Assembly (NCBI GenBank): GCA_028285185.1
Contig: JANQQD010000115.1
Location: 1-64,000, forward strand
Length of the DNA: 64,000 nucleotides
Source: Anaerolineae bacterium
Lineage (GTDB): Bacteria > Pseudomonadota > Alphaproteobacteria > DSM-16000 > Inquilinaceae
Direction: 5' to 3'
The position numbers and the translations under genes were made by a program. The notes under the pieces are model-generated. The model did no database searches, was not told where the DNA came from, and saw only the letters and a list, made by a program, of their open reading frames with translations. Of this stretch, positions 55,872 to 63,673 are shown one piece after another. Each line of letters opens with the position of its first letter. Position 1 is the stretch's first letter.

Positions 55872-57734
55872 TCAACCTAGGTCGAACGCCGCATCGATCT
55901 TCTTGAACAGCTTCTCAGCCTTGGCGGCCGTGTCGCGTGGAAGGTCCTTGATTTCCTTCCATCCGTCAAAATCCTTGAGCATCTCTTTCAGCACGTGCTT
56001 CTTGTCCAAGTCGCGCCCGTGGCGGGACTTTAGCGCTGTCTCGACTCGCTTCGAAATCAAAGTAGGACCGTCGTCAGGCAAATCCTCCAACTTGATCGCC
56101 AAGCCATATGCGCGATTCACGCAATCAAGAAACCACTCGTCCGGAAATAGGTCCTCTACCGCAGAGTCCGTTTCTGTGATTCCCGCCGCCTCGCCGATCA
56201 TAAGCACCCGAAATTCGTGCCCGGTTTCGGCTGCATACTCTTTAAGGTCCATTTCGTTGATTTTGGCCCGCGCGACGTTTCCGGCTTCGTCAGAATCCAA
56301 AAGAACTGCCGCGTCCCACCTCTGACCTAGAGCGAATGCGACATACATTGGTGCTTTTGAGGAAGTCTGAGCGGGCCAGAGATAGATTTGCTCTGAAAGG
56401 CCGGTTTTTCCAGCTTTCGATAGTATGCCCGAGAGCTTGTTTATGATCAATGCATCAGTACCACCTTCGACAATCAGCACCTTTCTGTTCCCAAGCATCC
56501 CCGAAAGGTCAGGCGTGAGGCCAAGTGAGCTTTCAATTACCGCCATAGGAGCTGGCTGCGCGCTCACAACGCCGTGTGTGATCGCCACATGATGATCTTT
56601 ACTCTCCACGATGCGGACTCGTTCGGGGTTTGCTTGGTCTACCATCGATGCCAAGTGCGTTGTATAAAGAACAGTGTTTGACTCGCCGAGTCCGTCAAAG
56701 ACCCGAAGAAGATCGCGCTGACCGGTGTAGTGCAGATGAATACCCGGTTCTTCAAGTAGAAGGACGCAATTTGCAAATTCACCATTGCTAGCGTGAGTGA
56801 ATTTCCAAGCAAAAGACACATACCATCGAAAACCAGTTGAGCGACGGTTCAACCGAACGGGGAACCCAATTGCTTCATCCTCAGCAAAGATGTTTAGTGT
56901 TGGGCCATCGACGTCGATGTCGAACTTGACCTTCTTTTGAGTCCAAAGACGCTGAAACTGTTGCGTCAAATATGAAGACGCGGCCCGCTTGTCGAATTGG
57001 CGAATAGTTCGACCTTCTTTCGATTCACCCTTCTCAACGAAATCGTCAATGTCGATTTCTGCAAGGTCTAGCACAATCAGGATCGTCTGATCCTCGGGGC
57101 TCAGACTGTTTCGATTGTCTCTCCCTACTTTGTCTAGGCGGATTTTCAGGTCTGTCAACTCGACCTGCGTTCCCGAAAAGTTGTAGTCCTGAATCAAGAC
57201 AAACTTCGGCACATTCTCTCGCGCCCACTTGGAGACCCTGTCTGTGTCCATTCCAAATTCGTTGGGGTCTAGCGGGTTGCTTTCATCATCCGCTAGGGTG
57301 AAGCCGGTCTGGTAGCCATAGGACTTCCAAGCGAAGATACTGAGCGACTCCGGCAAGTCGGGCGACTCACCGGCTTCGACTGGAACTGAATCGCTTTCCT
57401 CGCCGACTTCACCATCGCCCTCTTGGTCTTCGTCAGGGCTCAACGCCGCAAATTCCTGCAACGCTGCGATATCCTCGTCGCTCAGTAGGAACTGAGCCCT
57501 ACAGACCTCCTTGCCTTCCGCATCTTTGCGCCCTTTCCAGTCGTCCACGGGCCAGTCTTCGGCAGTGTCATAGGTTGCCCCGTCAATGTAGGGGTTTAGG
57601 CAGTAGAGCGCTTCGAACAGGTTGCTCTTTCCTGCTTCGTTGGGTCCTACGAAAGCCGTAATGTCGTTGGCGTCTATCCAGCCACTTTCGATGACGTTGC
57701 GATAGTTGGAAACTCTGAATCTCTTGAGGCGCAT
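55872..57734 (-). CDS. OLD-family ATP-dependent endonuclease
   Basis: 620-residue ATPase-TOPRIM protein of the overcoming-lysogenization-defect type. The Walker A is GPNEAGKS (30-37), the ABC signature-like segment RSTGFRWYVSF lies near 298-308, Walker B is CVLLLEEPGIHLH (323-335) and a switch His is in YTTHLASMV. The TOPRIM domain has E423 (LIVEGGTDALI) and D480/D482 (VLLDSDEAGN). An acidic low-complexity insert covers 98-130. Such proteins occur alone or in phage-defence systems (OLD, Gabija GajA, PARIS-like). No GajB-type helicase is adjacent; the H-NS-like gene lies 124 bp upstream on the same strand. Confidence 0.88.
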   Translation of the reverse strand: MRLKRFRVSNYRNVIESGWIDANDITAFVGPNEAGKSNLFEALYCLNPYIDGATYDTAEDWPVDDWKGRKDAEGKEVCRAQFLLSDEDIAALQEFAALSPDEDQEGDGEVGEESDSVPVEAGESPDLPESLSIFAWKSYGYQTGFTLADDESNPLDPNEFGMDTDRVSKWARENVPKFVLIQDYNFSGTQVELTDLKIRLDKVGRDNRNSLSPEDQTILIVLDLAEIDIDDFVEKGESKEGRTIRQFDKRAASSYLTQQFQRLWTQKKVKFDIDVDGPTLNIFAEDEAIGFPVRLNRRSTGFRWYVSFAWKFTHASNGEFANCVLLLEEPGIHLHYTGQRDLLRVFDGLGESNTVLYTTHLASMVDQANPERVRIVESKDHHVAITHGVVSAQPAPMAVIESSLGLTPDLSGMLGNRKVLIVEGGTDALIINKLSGILSKAGKTGLSEQIYLWPAQTSSKAPMYVAFALGQRWDAAVLLDSDEAGNVARAKINEMDLKEYAAETGHEFRVLMIGEAAGITETDSAVEDLFPDEWFLDCVNRAYGLAIKLEDLPDDGPTLISKRVETALKSRHGRDLDKKHVLKEMLKDFDGWKEIKDLPRDTAAKAEKLFKKIDAAFDLG

Positions 57735-57858
57735 TTGTTGCTCCGATTGTACCCGGTACTCAGCACGCTACACGGGAGCCGAGGGTGTTCCAACACCGCG
57801 ACTGAGGATTGAATCAGGGTGTCAACAGATCGCTCTACAGCGATGCGATGCCCAAATC

Positions 57859-58176
57859 CTAGATCGCCAAATCTTCCGGCTTCTTCCCCGCCGCGATTGC
57901 GCTCTTGAACCATTCCGGCTGCCTTCCCTTTCCGGTCCATGTCCGCCCGGTGTCGGGGTCTTTGAACTTCGGCGTCCCTGCCTTGCCCTTCCGTTTCGCG
58001 CTCTTGGGCGCTCCACCCCCGCCCAGATCGGCGAGCGTGTATCCGAACTTCTTCGCAACCTTCTCCGCCGCAGCCTTGGCCTTTCTCAGGTCATCGGTTG
58101 ACAGCTTCTCAAGTTGATTTTCGATCCGGCTCCTGAGCTTTTCTAGCTCACCCTTGGTCATCTTCTTCACGTCCAT
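57859..58176 (-). CDS. H-NS-family nucleoid protein (xenogeneic silencer)
   Basis: 105-residue H-NS-like protein. The N-terminal 60 residues form the oligomerisation coiled coil (KGELEKLRSRIENQLEKLSTDDLRKAKAAAEKVAKKFG), and the C-terminus is the DNA-binding fold KFKDPDTGRTWTGKGRQPEWFKSAI, with the TWTGKGRQP AT-hook-like loop diagnostic of the family. Carried on islands, such proteins silence AT-rich foreign genes, here possibly the OLD gene it precedes. ATG 58176 has AGGAGA upstream. Confidence 0.92.
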   Translation of the reverse strand: MDVKKMTKGELEKLRSRIENQLEKLSTDDLRKAKAAAEKVAKKFGYTLADLGGGGAPKSAKRKGKAGTPKFKDPDTGRTWTGKGRQPEWFKSAIAAGKKPEDLAI

Positions 58177-58427
58177 TGGTCTCTCCTGTCTGCCTAATCA
58201 TGCTTAGATCAGAGTATTGACCATGGCGCAATAGCAACATCAATTCCCGCCCATTTCGATTCGGACGCTTAAAGTTTTGCGGTTTCTGTTTGGATTCAAT
58301 CACTTCACTTTTTGGCGTATGCCGATGTGCCGTTTTGTGGAAAAAGTCACAAATATCAATGTCTTGCCAATCTCGTGCGGCGTTTCTAGATGTGCTTTGC
58401 GAACGAAACAGAACAGGAGAAGTAAGA

Positions 58428-58799
58428 ATGGAGTACCCTAGTGAACTAACTGCTCAGATTGAGAAGATGCGAGCCGAGATCGGAACTGAATACGAACCAA
58501 TTGTCGATCTGGCAATGTCCTTTGGACGCTTTGCCGCCGCATACGGCGCGACGGATGAAGAGAGCTTCGCAGTCTACAACGACACAATGAAGTACTTCAA
58601 AGGGGGGATGCCGTTACCGACTATCGTTTCGCGCACCCTCGGCGAGGTGCCAGCCACTCGGGCGCTGATGTCGCAGAAGATTCGGGTGAAGGTGCGGGAA
58701 GTGGAGATACCCGCGCCGCAGAAAATTCGTGTGAAGGTGAAAGACGTGACACCTGAACCGCAGACAATTCGGGTGAAGGTGAAAGAGTATGAAGCGTGA
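58428..58799 (+). CDS. Unknown protein with three C-terminal IRVKV repeats
   Basis: 123-residue protein. Residues 1-80 are helical, without a recognised family. The C-terminus has three tandem repeats beginning QKIRVKV (83), QKIRVKV (98) and QTIRVKV (112), spaced 15 and 14 residues and separated by acidic-proline linkers, likely short beta strands. The DNA repeats are similar too (about 58672-58792). ATG 58428 has AGGAGA upstream. It overlaps the next gene by 11 bases and is divergent from the H-NS-like gene. Confidence 0.65.
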   Translation: MEYPSELTAQIEKMRAEIGTEYEPIVDLAMSFGRFAAAYGATDEESFAVYNDTMKYFKGGMPLPTIVSRTLGEVPATRALMSQKIRVKVREVEIPAPQKIRVKVKDVTPEPQTIRVKVKEYEA

Positions 58800-59442
58800 C
58801 GACCTTTACTCCAAACCGGACCTAAAGGTTCGCGGATGGACTCCCGCGCTCATGCGGGACCATCTACCGGAGCCCGACGACACACGCGCCAATCCGTTCT
58901 ACAAGTCGGGCGCTGAAATGAAGCTCTGGCGAAAATCAACCGTTCACAAGATCGAACAGCGAAAGGCGGTCAAAGAGGCGATGACGAAGGCCAAGAAACG
59001 CCGAGAGGCCGGTTTGGAAGGTTCAGCCAAAGCAGAAACAACCCGCGAGCGGGAAGCCAAGGAAGACCTTCAAGTAGCCTTCGACGCCGCAATGAACGAA
59101 GGCCTGTTGGACGCGCGCCCGAACATGGCGGAAGTCAAAGATGCGTTGGAAGACAGTGTGCACTACAAGCCGCCGACGCCGCGAAATCTGGTCAACTGCA
59201 TCCGACACGAGTTCACGGATTACGACTACCACGCGCAGTTTCTCTATGGCGACCTGTTGGGCGAATACCGCGCGGCGGTTCTGAATTCCATCGCGCGGCA
59301 CTGCCCTTCTCTTCGGGAAGAGTGTCAACGCCAGAAGCGCGAATGGCTTCCGTCCAAGACACCCGCAGGTGCGCGTCGCAGCACAGTCCGAGCCAAGCAA
59401 GCCGGTGTCTGGGCGACCGACGAAGAGCGAGTCCGGGCCTGA
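58789..59442 (+). CDS. Unknown charged protein, partner of the IRVKV-repeat protein
   Basis: 217-residue very charged protein. The N-terminal 45 residues (VRGWTPALMRDHLPEPDDTRANPFYKSGAEMKLW) resemble a short module found in many bacterial proteins, GWT..(hydrophobic)..LPxPD..NPxYKSxxxM+LW, of unclear role. A helical, Lys/Arg/Glu-rich middle part follows, then a basic C-terminus. Start overlaps the preceding gene, so the two are co-translated. It converges with the SRAP gene. Nucleic-acid binding is possible from composition but unproven. Confidence 0.65.
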   Translation: MKRDDLYSKPDLKVRGWTPALMRDHLPEPDDTRANPFYKSGAEMKLWRKSTVHKIEQRKAVKEAMTKAKKRREAGLEGSAKAETTREREAKEDLQVAFDAAMNEGLLDARPNMAEVKDALEDSVHYKPPTPRNLVNCIRHEFTDYDYHAQFLYGDLLGEYRAAVLNSIARHCPSLREECQRQKREWLPSKTPAGARRSTVRAKQAGVWATDEERVRA

Positions 59443-59451
59443 TCGACCGGG

Positions 59452-60078
59452 CTAATCACGCCTTTCCACAACCTCTAACAGGTCATCCGCCAAGGGCCTC
59501 TGTAGCGTCTTGGCCTCTGCCCAAGGGGCCTCTAGCCAAACCCGCCATTCTTCCGGCTCCACCAGCACAACAGGCATAGCTTTCGGATGGATCGGTTTGA
59601 CGACTCCGTTTGGCTCGCACGTCAGAAACGCGAAAAGATCGTCAACGCTTTCGCCGTCCTTCACCTTCCGCACACTCCGCCATTCGCGAACCTCAATCCC
59701 CGCGAAGAACCCGGCCCGGTCACCGGTCAGTGCGAACCACGCGTTTCCGCCTTTGATCGGTTCGGCGAAACGGTCGAAGGGGACAAGACAGCGGTGCTCA
59801 GGGCCTAGCCACCGCCGCCAATGCGGTGAGCCCGTGTTGCGGACGTTCGTCACGCCGCGATCTGCCTTGCCTCTGATAAACTGCGGCGGCGTCGGCAGCC
59901 CCCAGCGGGCGCTGACCAATTCGAGCCCATCCGCACCGTGCCGGACAACCGGCGCATTTGTGTTTGGATAAATGCCCTGAAGGGGAGGCTGATTGCCAAG
60001 CCGATCCGTCACGTCCTGATCCGCGAACAGGCTGCGCATCGCCTCTTGTGTGCGCGTGAGATTGTAGAGGTTGCACAA
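59452..60078 (-). CDS. SRAP domain protein (YedK/HMCES family), TTG start
   Basis: 208-residue SRAP protein that would covalently cap abasic sites in single-stranded DNA through Cys2. The TTG at 60078 is preceded by GGGAGGA at ideal spacing and gives Met-Cys-Asn-Leu-Tyr-Asn, the required N-terminus. Other active residues: Asn and Arg of TNVRN, Glu in FDRFAEP, His in PIHPKAMPVVL. The frame is open 118 codons further upstream, but reading from there would bury the catalytic Cys inside the chain. On mobile elements SRAP genes often accompany DNA-repair or SOS-type cargo. Confidence 0.85.
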   Translation of the reverse strand: MCNLYNLTRTQEAMRSLFADQDVTDRLGNQPPLQGIYPNTNAPVVRHGADGLELVSARWGLPTPPQFIRGKADRGVTNVRNTGSPHWRRWLGPEHRCLVPFDRFAEPIKGGNAWFALTGDRAGFFAGIEVREWRSVRKVKDGESVDDLFAFLTCEPNGVVKPIHPKAMPVVLVEPEEWRVWLEAPWAEAKTLQRPLADDLLEVVERRD

Positions 60079-60432
60079 GCTTTCGTCCTCCCGCCCAAAC
60101 GGCAGATGCGGCGAACGATAGCTGACAGACATTGTGCTGTCCGCCAAGACAAGCTGCGGAAAGCGGGCGTGGAAGGTGCGGGCATCTTCGACGCAACGAA
60201 AGTGAAACTCGATGCCGTCGCCCAGAATCGAGTGCCCGGGCGTCGTCGCGAATTCAGTCAGTCCGAGGTTTTCGCGGAGCCAATCATGCGGATCATTCTC
60301 GCGGCCAAGCGCTGACGTGCCACCCTCGGGGATGAGAACGCGCAGCGTGACCGGCCAAGCCGTCCGGTCACGCTTCGCTTGCGGGGTGGTGCGGCGTGTC
60401 ATGAGGGCGAAACATTCCAAGAACATCCGCAA
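60079..60432 (-). CDS. Possible N-terminal ORF fused in frame to SRAP
   Basis: An open stretch of 118 codons (start 60432; Met at residue 11, MTRRTTPQAKRDRTAWPVTL, is likelier) runs without a stop into the SRAP frame. Its end FPQLVLADSTMSVSYRSPHLPFG looks like a folded small protein rather than random sequence, but I do not recognise it. Either a fused 326-residue protein is made, with SRAP also made from the internal TTG, or an original stop has been lost. Confidence 0.4.
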
Positions 60433-60445
60433 CGGTCAAGCTGCA

Positions 60446-60495
60446 CTTTGTGCTACATTTTGTGCTACACCTTGTGTCCCAACCCTGTAGCACAC
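60446..60495. repeat. Right arm-type integrase binding sites
   Basis: CTTTGTGCTACA, TTTTGTGCTACA and CCTTGTGTCCCA follow each other at 12-base spacing, then an inverted copy CTGTAGCACAC. This mirrors the left cluster at 45099-45150 in unit, spacing and orientation, lying 60 bases inside attR. Confidence 0.75.
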
Positions 60496-60537
60496 GATTC
60501 AGAAAATGTAATTAAAGCAAGACGCTAAGGGACATAT

Positions 60538-62106
60538 TCAGAAAACCAACGACTTTCGAGTCTTCTCGACCGCACCAAACCTGACTCGTTGGACTGAACC
60601 CCCCTCTAAAGCCTTGAATGGCAAGGCGATTTGGGGAGTTCTAGGTCCTTCGTTTCGACAGTACGGGATACGGTCGGCGAAGGCCAGTTTGATCACCGTG
60701 CGGCGCAAAGGTGTCGACCCGCTTTCCCAGAGTTTCCAGGGGTTTGCGAGGAACGCCAACACTGGTTCTAGTTTTTCCTCGAACGTACCGCGTGGCTTGA
60801 CCTGCTTCGTCATCTGGTCGGCGAGTTGGGCTTTCCTGAGCTCCAGTTCGGCGATCCTGTCTTCATAGGTCCGGATGACGGTGGCGTTGGTTGAGTCGAT
60901 CACCCGCGTCAGAAACGCCTCGATCTGTTTTTCGATTTCGGCGATCTGAGTCCGCGCGCTGTCCTGCGCCGTCCGCGCCCGTTCGGCGCGCGCCTCCCAG
61001 GCCGACTTGAACATTGCGCGCGCGAGGGTGACGAGGTGCTCCGTCGGCTGCAGCGCCTTGAGGAGCGCGCCGACCTCTCCCTCGATCCTGTCCCGCCGGA
61101 TGGACTTGCCATAGGCCGGACATCCTTTGGTCTGGCAGAGGTAGTAGGGGTGCCGCTGGTACTTGCCCGTGCTCCAGGAGGATCGGAGCGGCACGTTGCA
61201 TTCGCAGCAGGTGACAATGCCGCGCAGCGCAAAGTCGTCGCCGATATTCTTCCGCTTCGGCGCCTTTGCCGTGCCCTGCCGGAGCGCCTGTACCTTGTGG
61301 AAAGTGTCAGCAGAGATCAACGCCTCATGGTGCCCCTTCAGCCAGTGGATACCGTAGCGCTCGCTGACGATGTGGCCGGTATAGATCGGGTTGGTCAGGA
61401 TCTCCGTGACCTTCTGTTGCGTCACGACGCCGTGCTTGTTGCGCGGGAAGGCGGGTTGAGCGTCGAAGAAGCGCTTCACCTCGGCCTGCGATCCGAAACG
61501 GCCCGTTGCGTATCCCTCGAACGCGTCGCGGATGATCGAAGCATAGGGCTCGTCGGGGAAGAGCATCTTCCCGCGCCCTTTCACGGCACGGTAGGCGTAG
61601 CCGATGGGGCTGGCATGGACCCAATACCCGGACTGCATCCGCGCTTCCATCTTCTGGGCGACCTGGCGGCCATTCTGCTTTCTCTCCAGGGCTCCCTGAG
61701 CGGCCATGATGGTTTCGATGAACTCGTCTTCGGGCGTGTCTCCGAGCCGGAAGTTCAGGCATTCGATCTGGGCGCCCCGCTTTCGGAACGCCTCCCTGAG
61801 CTTGATGTGGAACTCGACATCGCGCGCGAAGCGCTTGAGGTCGTCGAAGATGACGACATAACGCTCGTCCGGCTGCGCATCGAGGAAACTCAGAAGCGCG
61901 ACCATGCCCGCGCGTTTCATGAAGTCGCCACCGCCGGTCACGGTGTCCGGAAAGACGGCGGCGACCTGAAGACCCTTGCTTTCGGCGAACTGCCGACAGC
62001 GGGTTTCCTGCGATTCCAACCCATGCCCTTCAGCTTCCTGTGCGCGGGAGGAGACGCGGCAATAGATGACGGCCTGTTTCGGCGCGGTCTTGTCGTCTTT
62101 TCTCAT
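60538..62106 (-). CDS. Large serine recombinase of the neighbouring element
   Basis: 522-residue large serine recombinase. The catalytic domain starts AVIYCRVSSRAQEAEGHGLESQ with nucleophile Ser19; a recombinase domain has PIGYAYRAVKGRGKMLFPDE, a zinc ribbon has CCEC and CQTKGC, and a coiled coil (RTAQDSARTQIAEIEKQIEAFL) follows. The last 13 codons read through attR (60555-60577) into island DNA and stop at 60538, so the original C-terminus was replaced when the island inserted. The ATG overlaps the stop of the upstream 92-residue gene. Confidence 0.88.
   Translation of the reverse strand: MRKDDKTAPKQAVIYCRVSSRAQEAEGHGLESQETRCRQFAESKGLQVAAVFPDTVTGGGDFMKRAGMVALLSFLDAQPDERYVVIFDDLKRFARDVEFHIKLREAFRKRGAQIECLNFRLGDTPEDEFIETIMAAQGALERKQNGRQVAQKMEARMQSGYWVHASPIGYAYRAVKGRGKMLFPDEPYASIIRDAFEGYATGRFGSQAEVKRFFDAQPAFPRNKHGVVTQQKVTEILTNPIYTGHIVSERYGIHWLKGHHEALISADTFHKVQALRQGTAKAPKRKNIGDDFALRGIVTCCECNVPLRSSWSTGKYQRHPYYLCQTKGCPAYGKSIRRDRIEGEVGALLKALQPTEHLVTLARAMFKSAWEARAERARTAQDSARTQIAEIEKQIEAFLTRVIDSTNATVIRTYEDRIAELELRKAQLADQMTKQVKPRGTFEEKLEPVLAFLANPWKLWESGSTPLRRTVIKLAFADRIPYCRNEGPRTPQIALPFKALEGGSVQRVRFGAVEKTRKSLVF
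60555..60577. other. attR (23-bp tRNA-Leu 3' end copy)
   Basis: Exact 23-base repeat of 45021-45043, containing TCGAGTCTTCTCGACCGCAC. It marks the right end of the island and lies inside the 3' end of the serine recombinase gene. Confidence 0.93.
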
Positions 62107-62381
62107 GCGGCATCCTCCTCACCGGACCCCGATTGGAGATCGGAGACCGGTTTCGAGTTTAGCATGGCGGCTTCGAGGGCGGCCTTGAGATCGAGGGGTT
62201 CTCCACAGCTTTCTGAGGCGTCGCTGACGTCCCACCCCAGATCGACGAAGCAGAGTACGATCGACCAGAGCGCCTCGATCAACGCACGTTTCTGCTCCGG
62301 CGTCGCATCGCTCTGCTCGAGATAGGGCAGCCAGTCCTCCCAATCGTGGTGCAGCTTTGGCTTCGGGGTGGATGGGGACAT
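62103..62381 (-). CDS. Hypothetical protein upstream of the serine recombinase
   Basis: 92-residue acidic protein (HHDWEDWLPYLEQSDATPEQKRALIEALWSIVLCFVDLGWDV) with one amphipathic helix region and no recognised domain. Its stop overlaps the recombinase ATG (ATGA), so the two are translated together; it may be an accessory factor for the recombinase. Homologues of similar form sit before serine recombinases in related elements by my recollection, not checked. Confidence 0.65.
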   Translation of the reverse strand: MSPSTPKPKLHHDWEDWLPYLEQSDATPEQKRALIEALWSIVLCFVDLGWDVSDASESCGEPLDLKAALEAAMLNSKPVSDLQSGSGEEDAA

Positions 62382-62490
62382 GGGCGGCCTCTCTTTCGCG
62401 TTCTCCTATTCTGGCGTCCGCGCACCGCGCGCGAACAAAAAGGGAACAGTATAGGCATAAATTCCTAGATCTGACAAGCACTTATTCGTG

Positions 62491-63102
62491 CTAGCGTCGC
62501 GGACCGGAGCGCGCCGGTCTGCGGCGCTCGGGGTTCCGCGCCGCGCGTTCGGCGTCCCTAACGGGCGCGTGGAACTGCGCCTCGCGCTCTTTGCCCACCT
62601 CGTAGAGCGGTCTGCCTTCCTGCGCCTCATAGGCCTCCTTCATCAGTGACTTCGCACAGGCCTCGGTGACGCCGTGGGTTGCGGCCATGTCCAGGGCGGC
62701 ACGGTCCAATGCCTGGTAGAAGGGCAGCGTCTGGCCGTCTTCGATCATCGAAAGAACGGAGCGCGCCGCAGCGATCGGCGCCTCTCCCGGGGTCTCGCGA
62801 AGGCTGGCATCGCGTCCCAGGAGACGTTCCCGCGTCTGGTTCATAGTGTCTCCGTAACGCGCGGCATAGATGTCCCCCAGCAAGCCTTCCTCGCGCGATG
62901 CATCGAGCTTGTCGCGCCCCGCGAAGGTGCGAGCGTAGTCAGTCAGGGGCTCGATGAAGCTACCGGTCTTGCGAATCTCCCGGTGGATGATGCCCGCGAT
63001 GTTCCAGGCGGTTTCGAACTGACTGTCGGTGAGCCGACGGCCGGTATAGCTCTCGCGGGCTTGGGCCTGTGCATCCGCGGGTCGTTGCATCGCGTCATTC
63101 AT
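62491..63102 (-). CDS. Hypothetical plasmid/ICE-type protein
   Basis: 203-residue helical protein with a Cys-free core (LTDSQFETAWNIAGIIHREIRKTGSFIEPLTDYARTFAGRDKLD) and an Arg-rich C-terminus (NPERRRPARSGPRR). No family recognised. It is followed on the same strand by the 92-residue gene and recombinase, and preceded by another charged helical gene, a small operon-like set typical of plasmid and ICE backbones. Function unknown. Confidence 0.6.
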   Translation of the reverse strand: MNDAMQRPADAQAQARESYTGRRLTDSQFETAWNIAGIIHREIRKTGSFIEPLTDYARTFAGRDKLDASREEGLLGDIYAARYGDTMNQTRERLLGRDASLRETPGEAPIAAARSVLSMIEDGQTLPFYQALDRAALDMAATHGVTEACAKSLMKEAYEAQEGRPLYEVGKEREAQFHAPVRDAERAARNPERRRPARSGPRR

Positions 63103-63131
63103 GGACGCCTCCTTTTCTAGAGAGTTTTTGC

Positions 63132-63611
63132 TTATCGATCTCGGGTGGGGCGGGTGCGCTCCGGGCCGCCGCGCCCGTCACGCGCACGCCCAAAGGCCTC
63201 GCGCGACAGTCCGCGCTGGCGTTCGCGCGCGGAGATATCCTGAGAGAGCGTCTCATAGGCATCGGATTCCTCGCGGCGAATGTCCAAGAGGCGGGCCCGA
63301 TGCGCCGTTTCGATGCGGGTTTCGGCGCGTTTCTCGATCGTACCGGGGTCGAACCGATCGACCGGCATCGGGGCTGGATGATCGTGCTTGAGCGCGCCAG
63401 CGTCGCGCAGAATGGCCTCCCGGGCTTGCGCCAGGAGATCCGGGCGATCCCGCTCGAACTCTCTTGTGGCCTCGTCCTCGCGCTTCTCTGCTGCGGATTG
63501 GATGGCTTTGAAGCGATCCCAATCGTCATCGGTGCGCAGCGCGCGCACGGCGCTTTCCATCGTTGCGTCCCGAAACATCTCCGCAATGCCGAGTTGAAGA
63601 TCGAGCTCCAT
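63132..63611 (-). CDS. Hypothetical charged helical protein
   Basis: 159-residue highly charged protein, almost all predicted alpha-helix (RFKAIQSAAEKREDEATREFERDRPDLLAQAREAIL), with a basic Arg/Gly-rich tail. No domain recognised. It stands 29 bases upstream of the 203-residue gene in the same direction. The composition resembles accessory proteins near relaxase genes, but no relaxase is visible in the window. Confidence 0.55.
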   Translation of the reverse strand: MELDLQLGIAEMFRDATMESAVRALRTDDDWDRFKAIQSAAEKREDEATREFERDRPDLLAQAREAILRDAGALKHDHPAPMPVDRFDPGTIEKRAETRIETAHRARLLDIRREESDAYETLSQDISARERQRGLSREAFGRARDGRGGPERTRPTRDR

Positions 63612-63673
63612 GCTGTGGATATCTCCCCGCGCGCAAATTGCTCTTCGAAACAGCGCTGTGGTAATCTGTGGAT

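Larger units (their letters stand above)
45021..60577. mobile_element. tRNA-Leu-integrated genomic island (15.6 kb)
   Basis: The element is bounded by 23-bp direct repeats of the tRNA-Leu 3' end (45021-45043 and 60555-60577). A tyrosine integrase sits just inside the left end. GC is visibly lower than the core chromosome. Contents in order: integrase, six small genes, a primase/helicase-like gene, a 12-bp repeat cluster with an IS5-type insertion, a lipoprotein, a resolvase, an OLD nuclease, an H-NS-like protein, two linked unknown genes and an SRAP gene. No conjugation or virion structural genes are present, so it would depend on a helper for transfer. Confidence 0.92.

Noticed and set aside
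55872-58176. Gabija or PARIS defence system
   Set aside because: The OLD-type protein alone is not enough; no UvrD-like GajB or AriB-type partner lies beside it.
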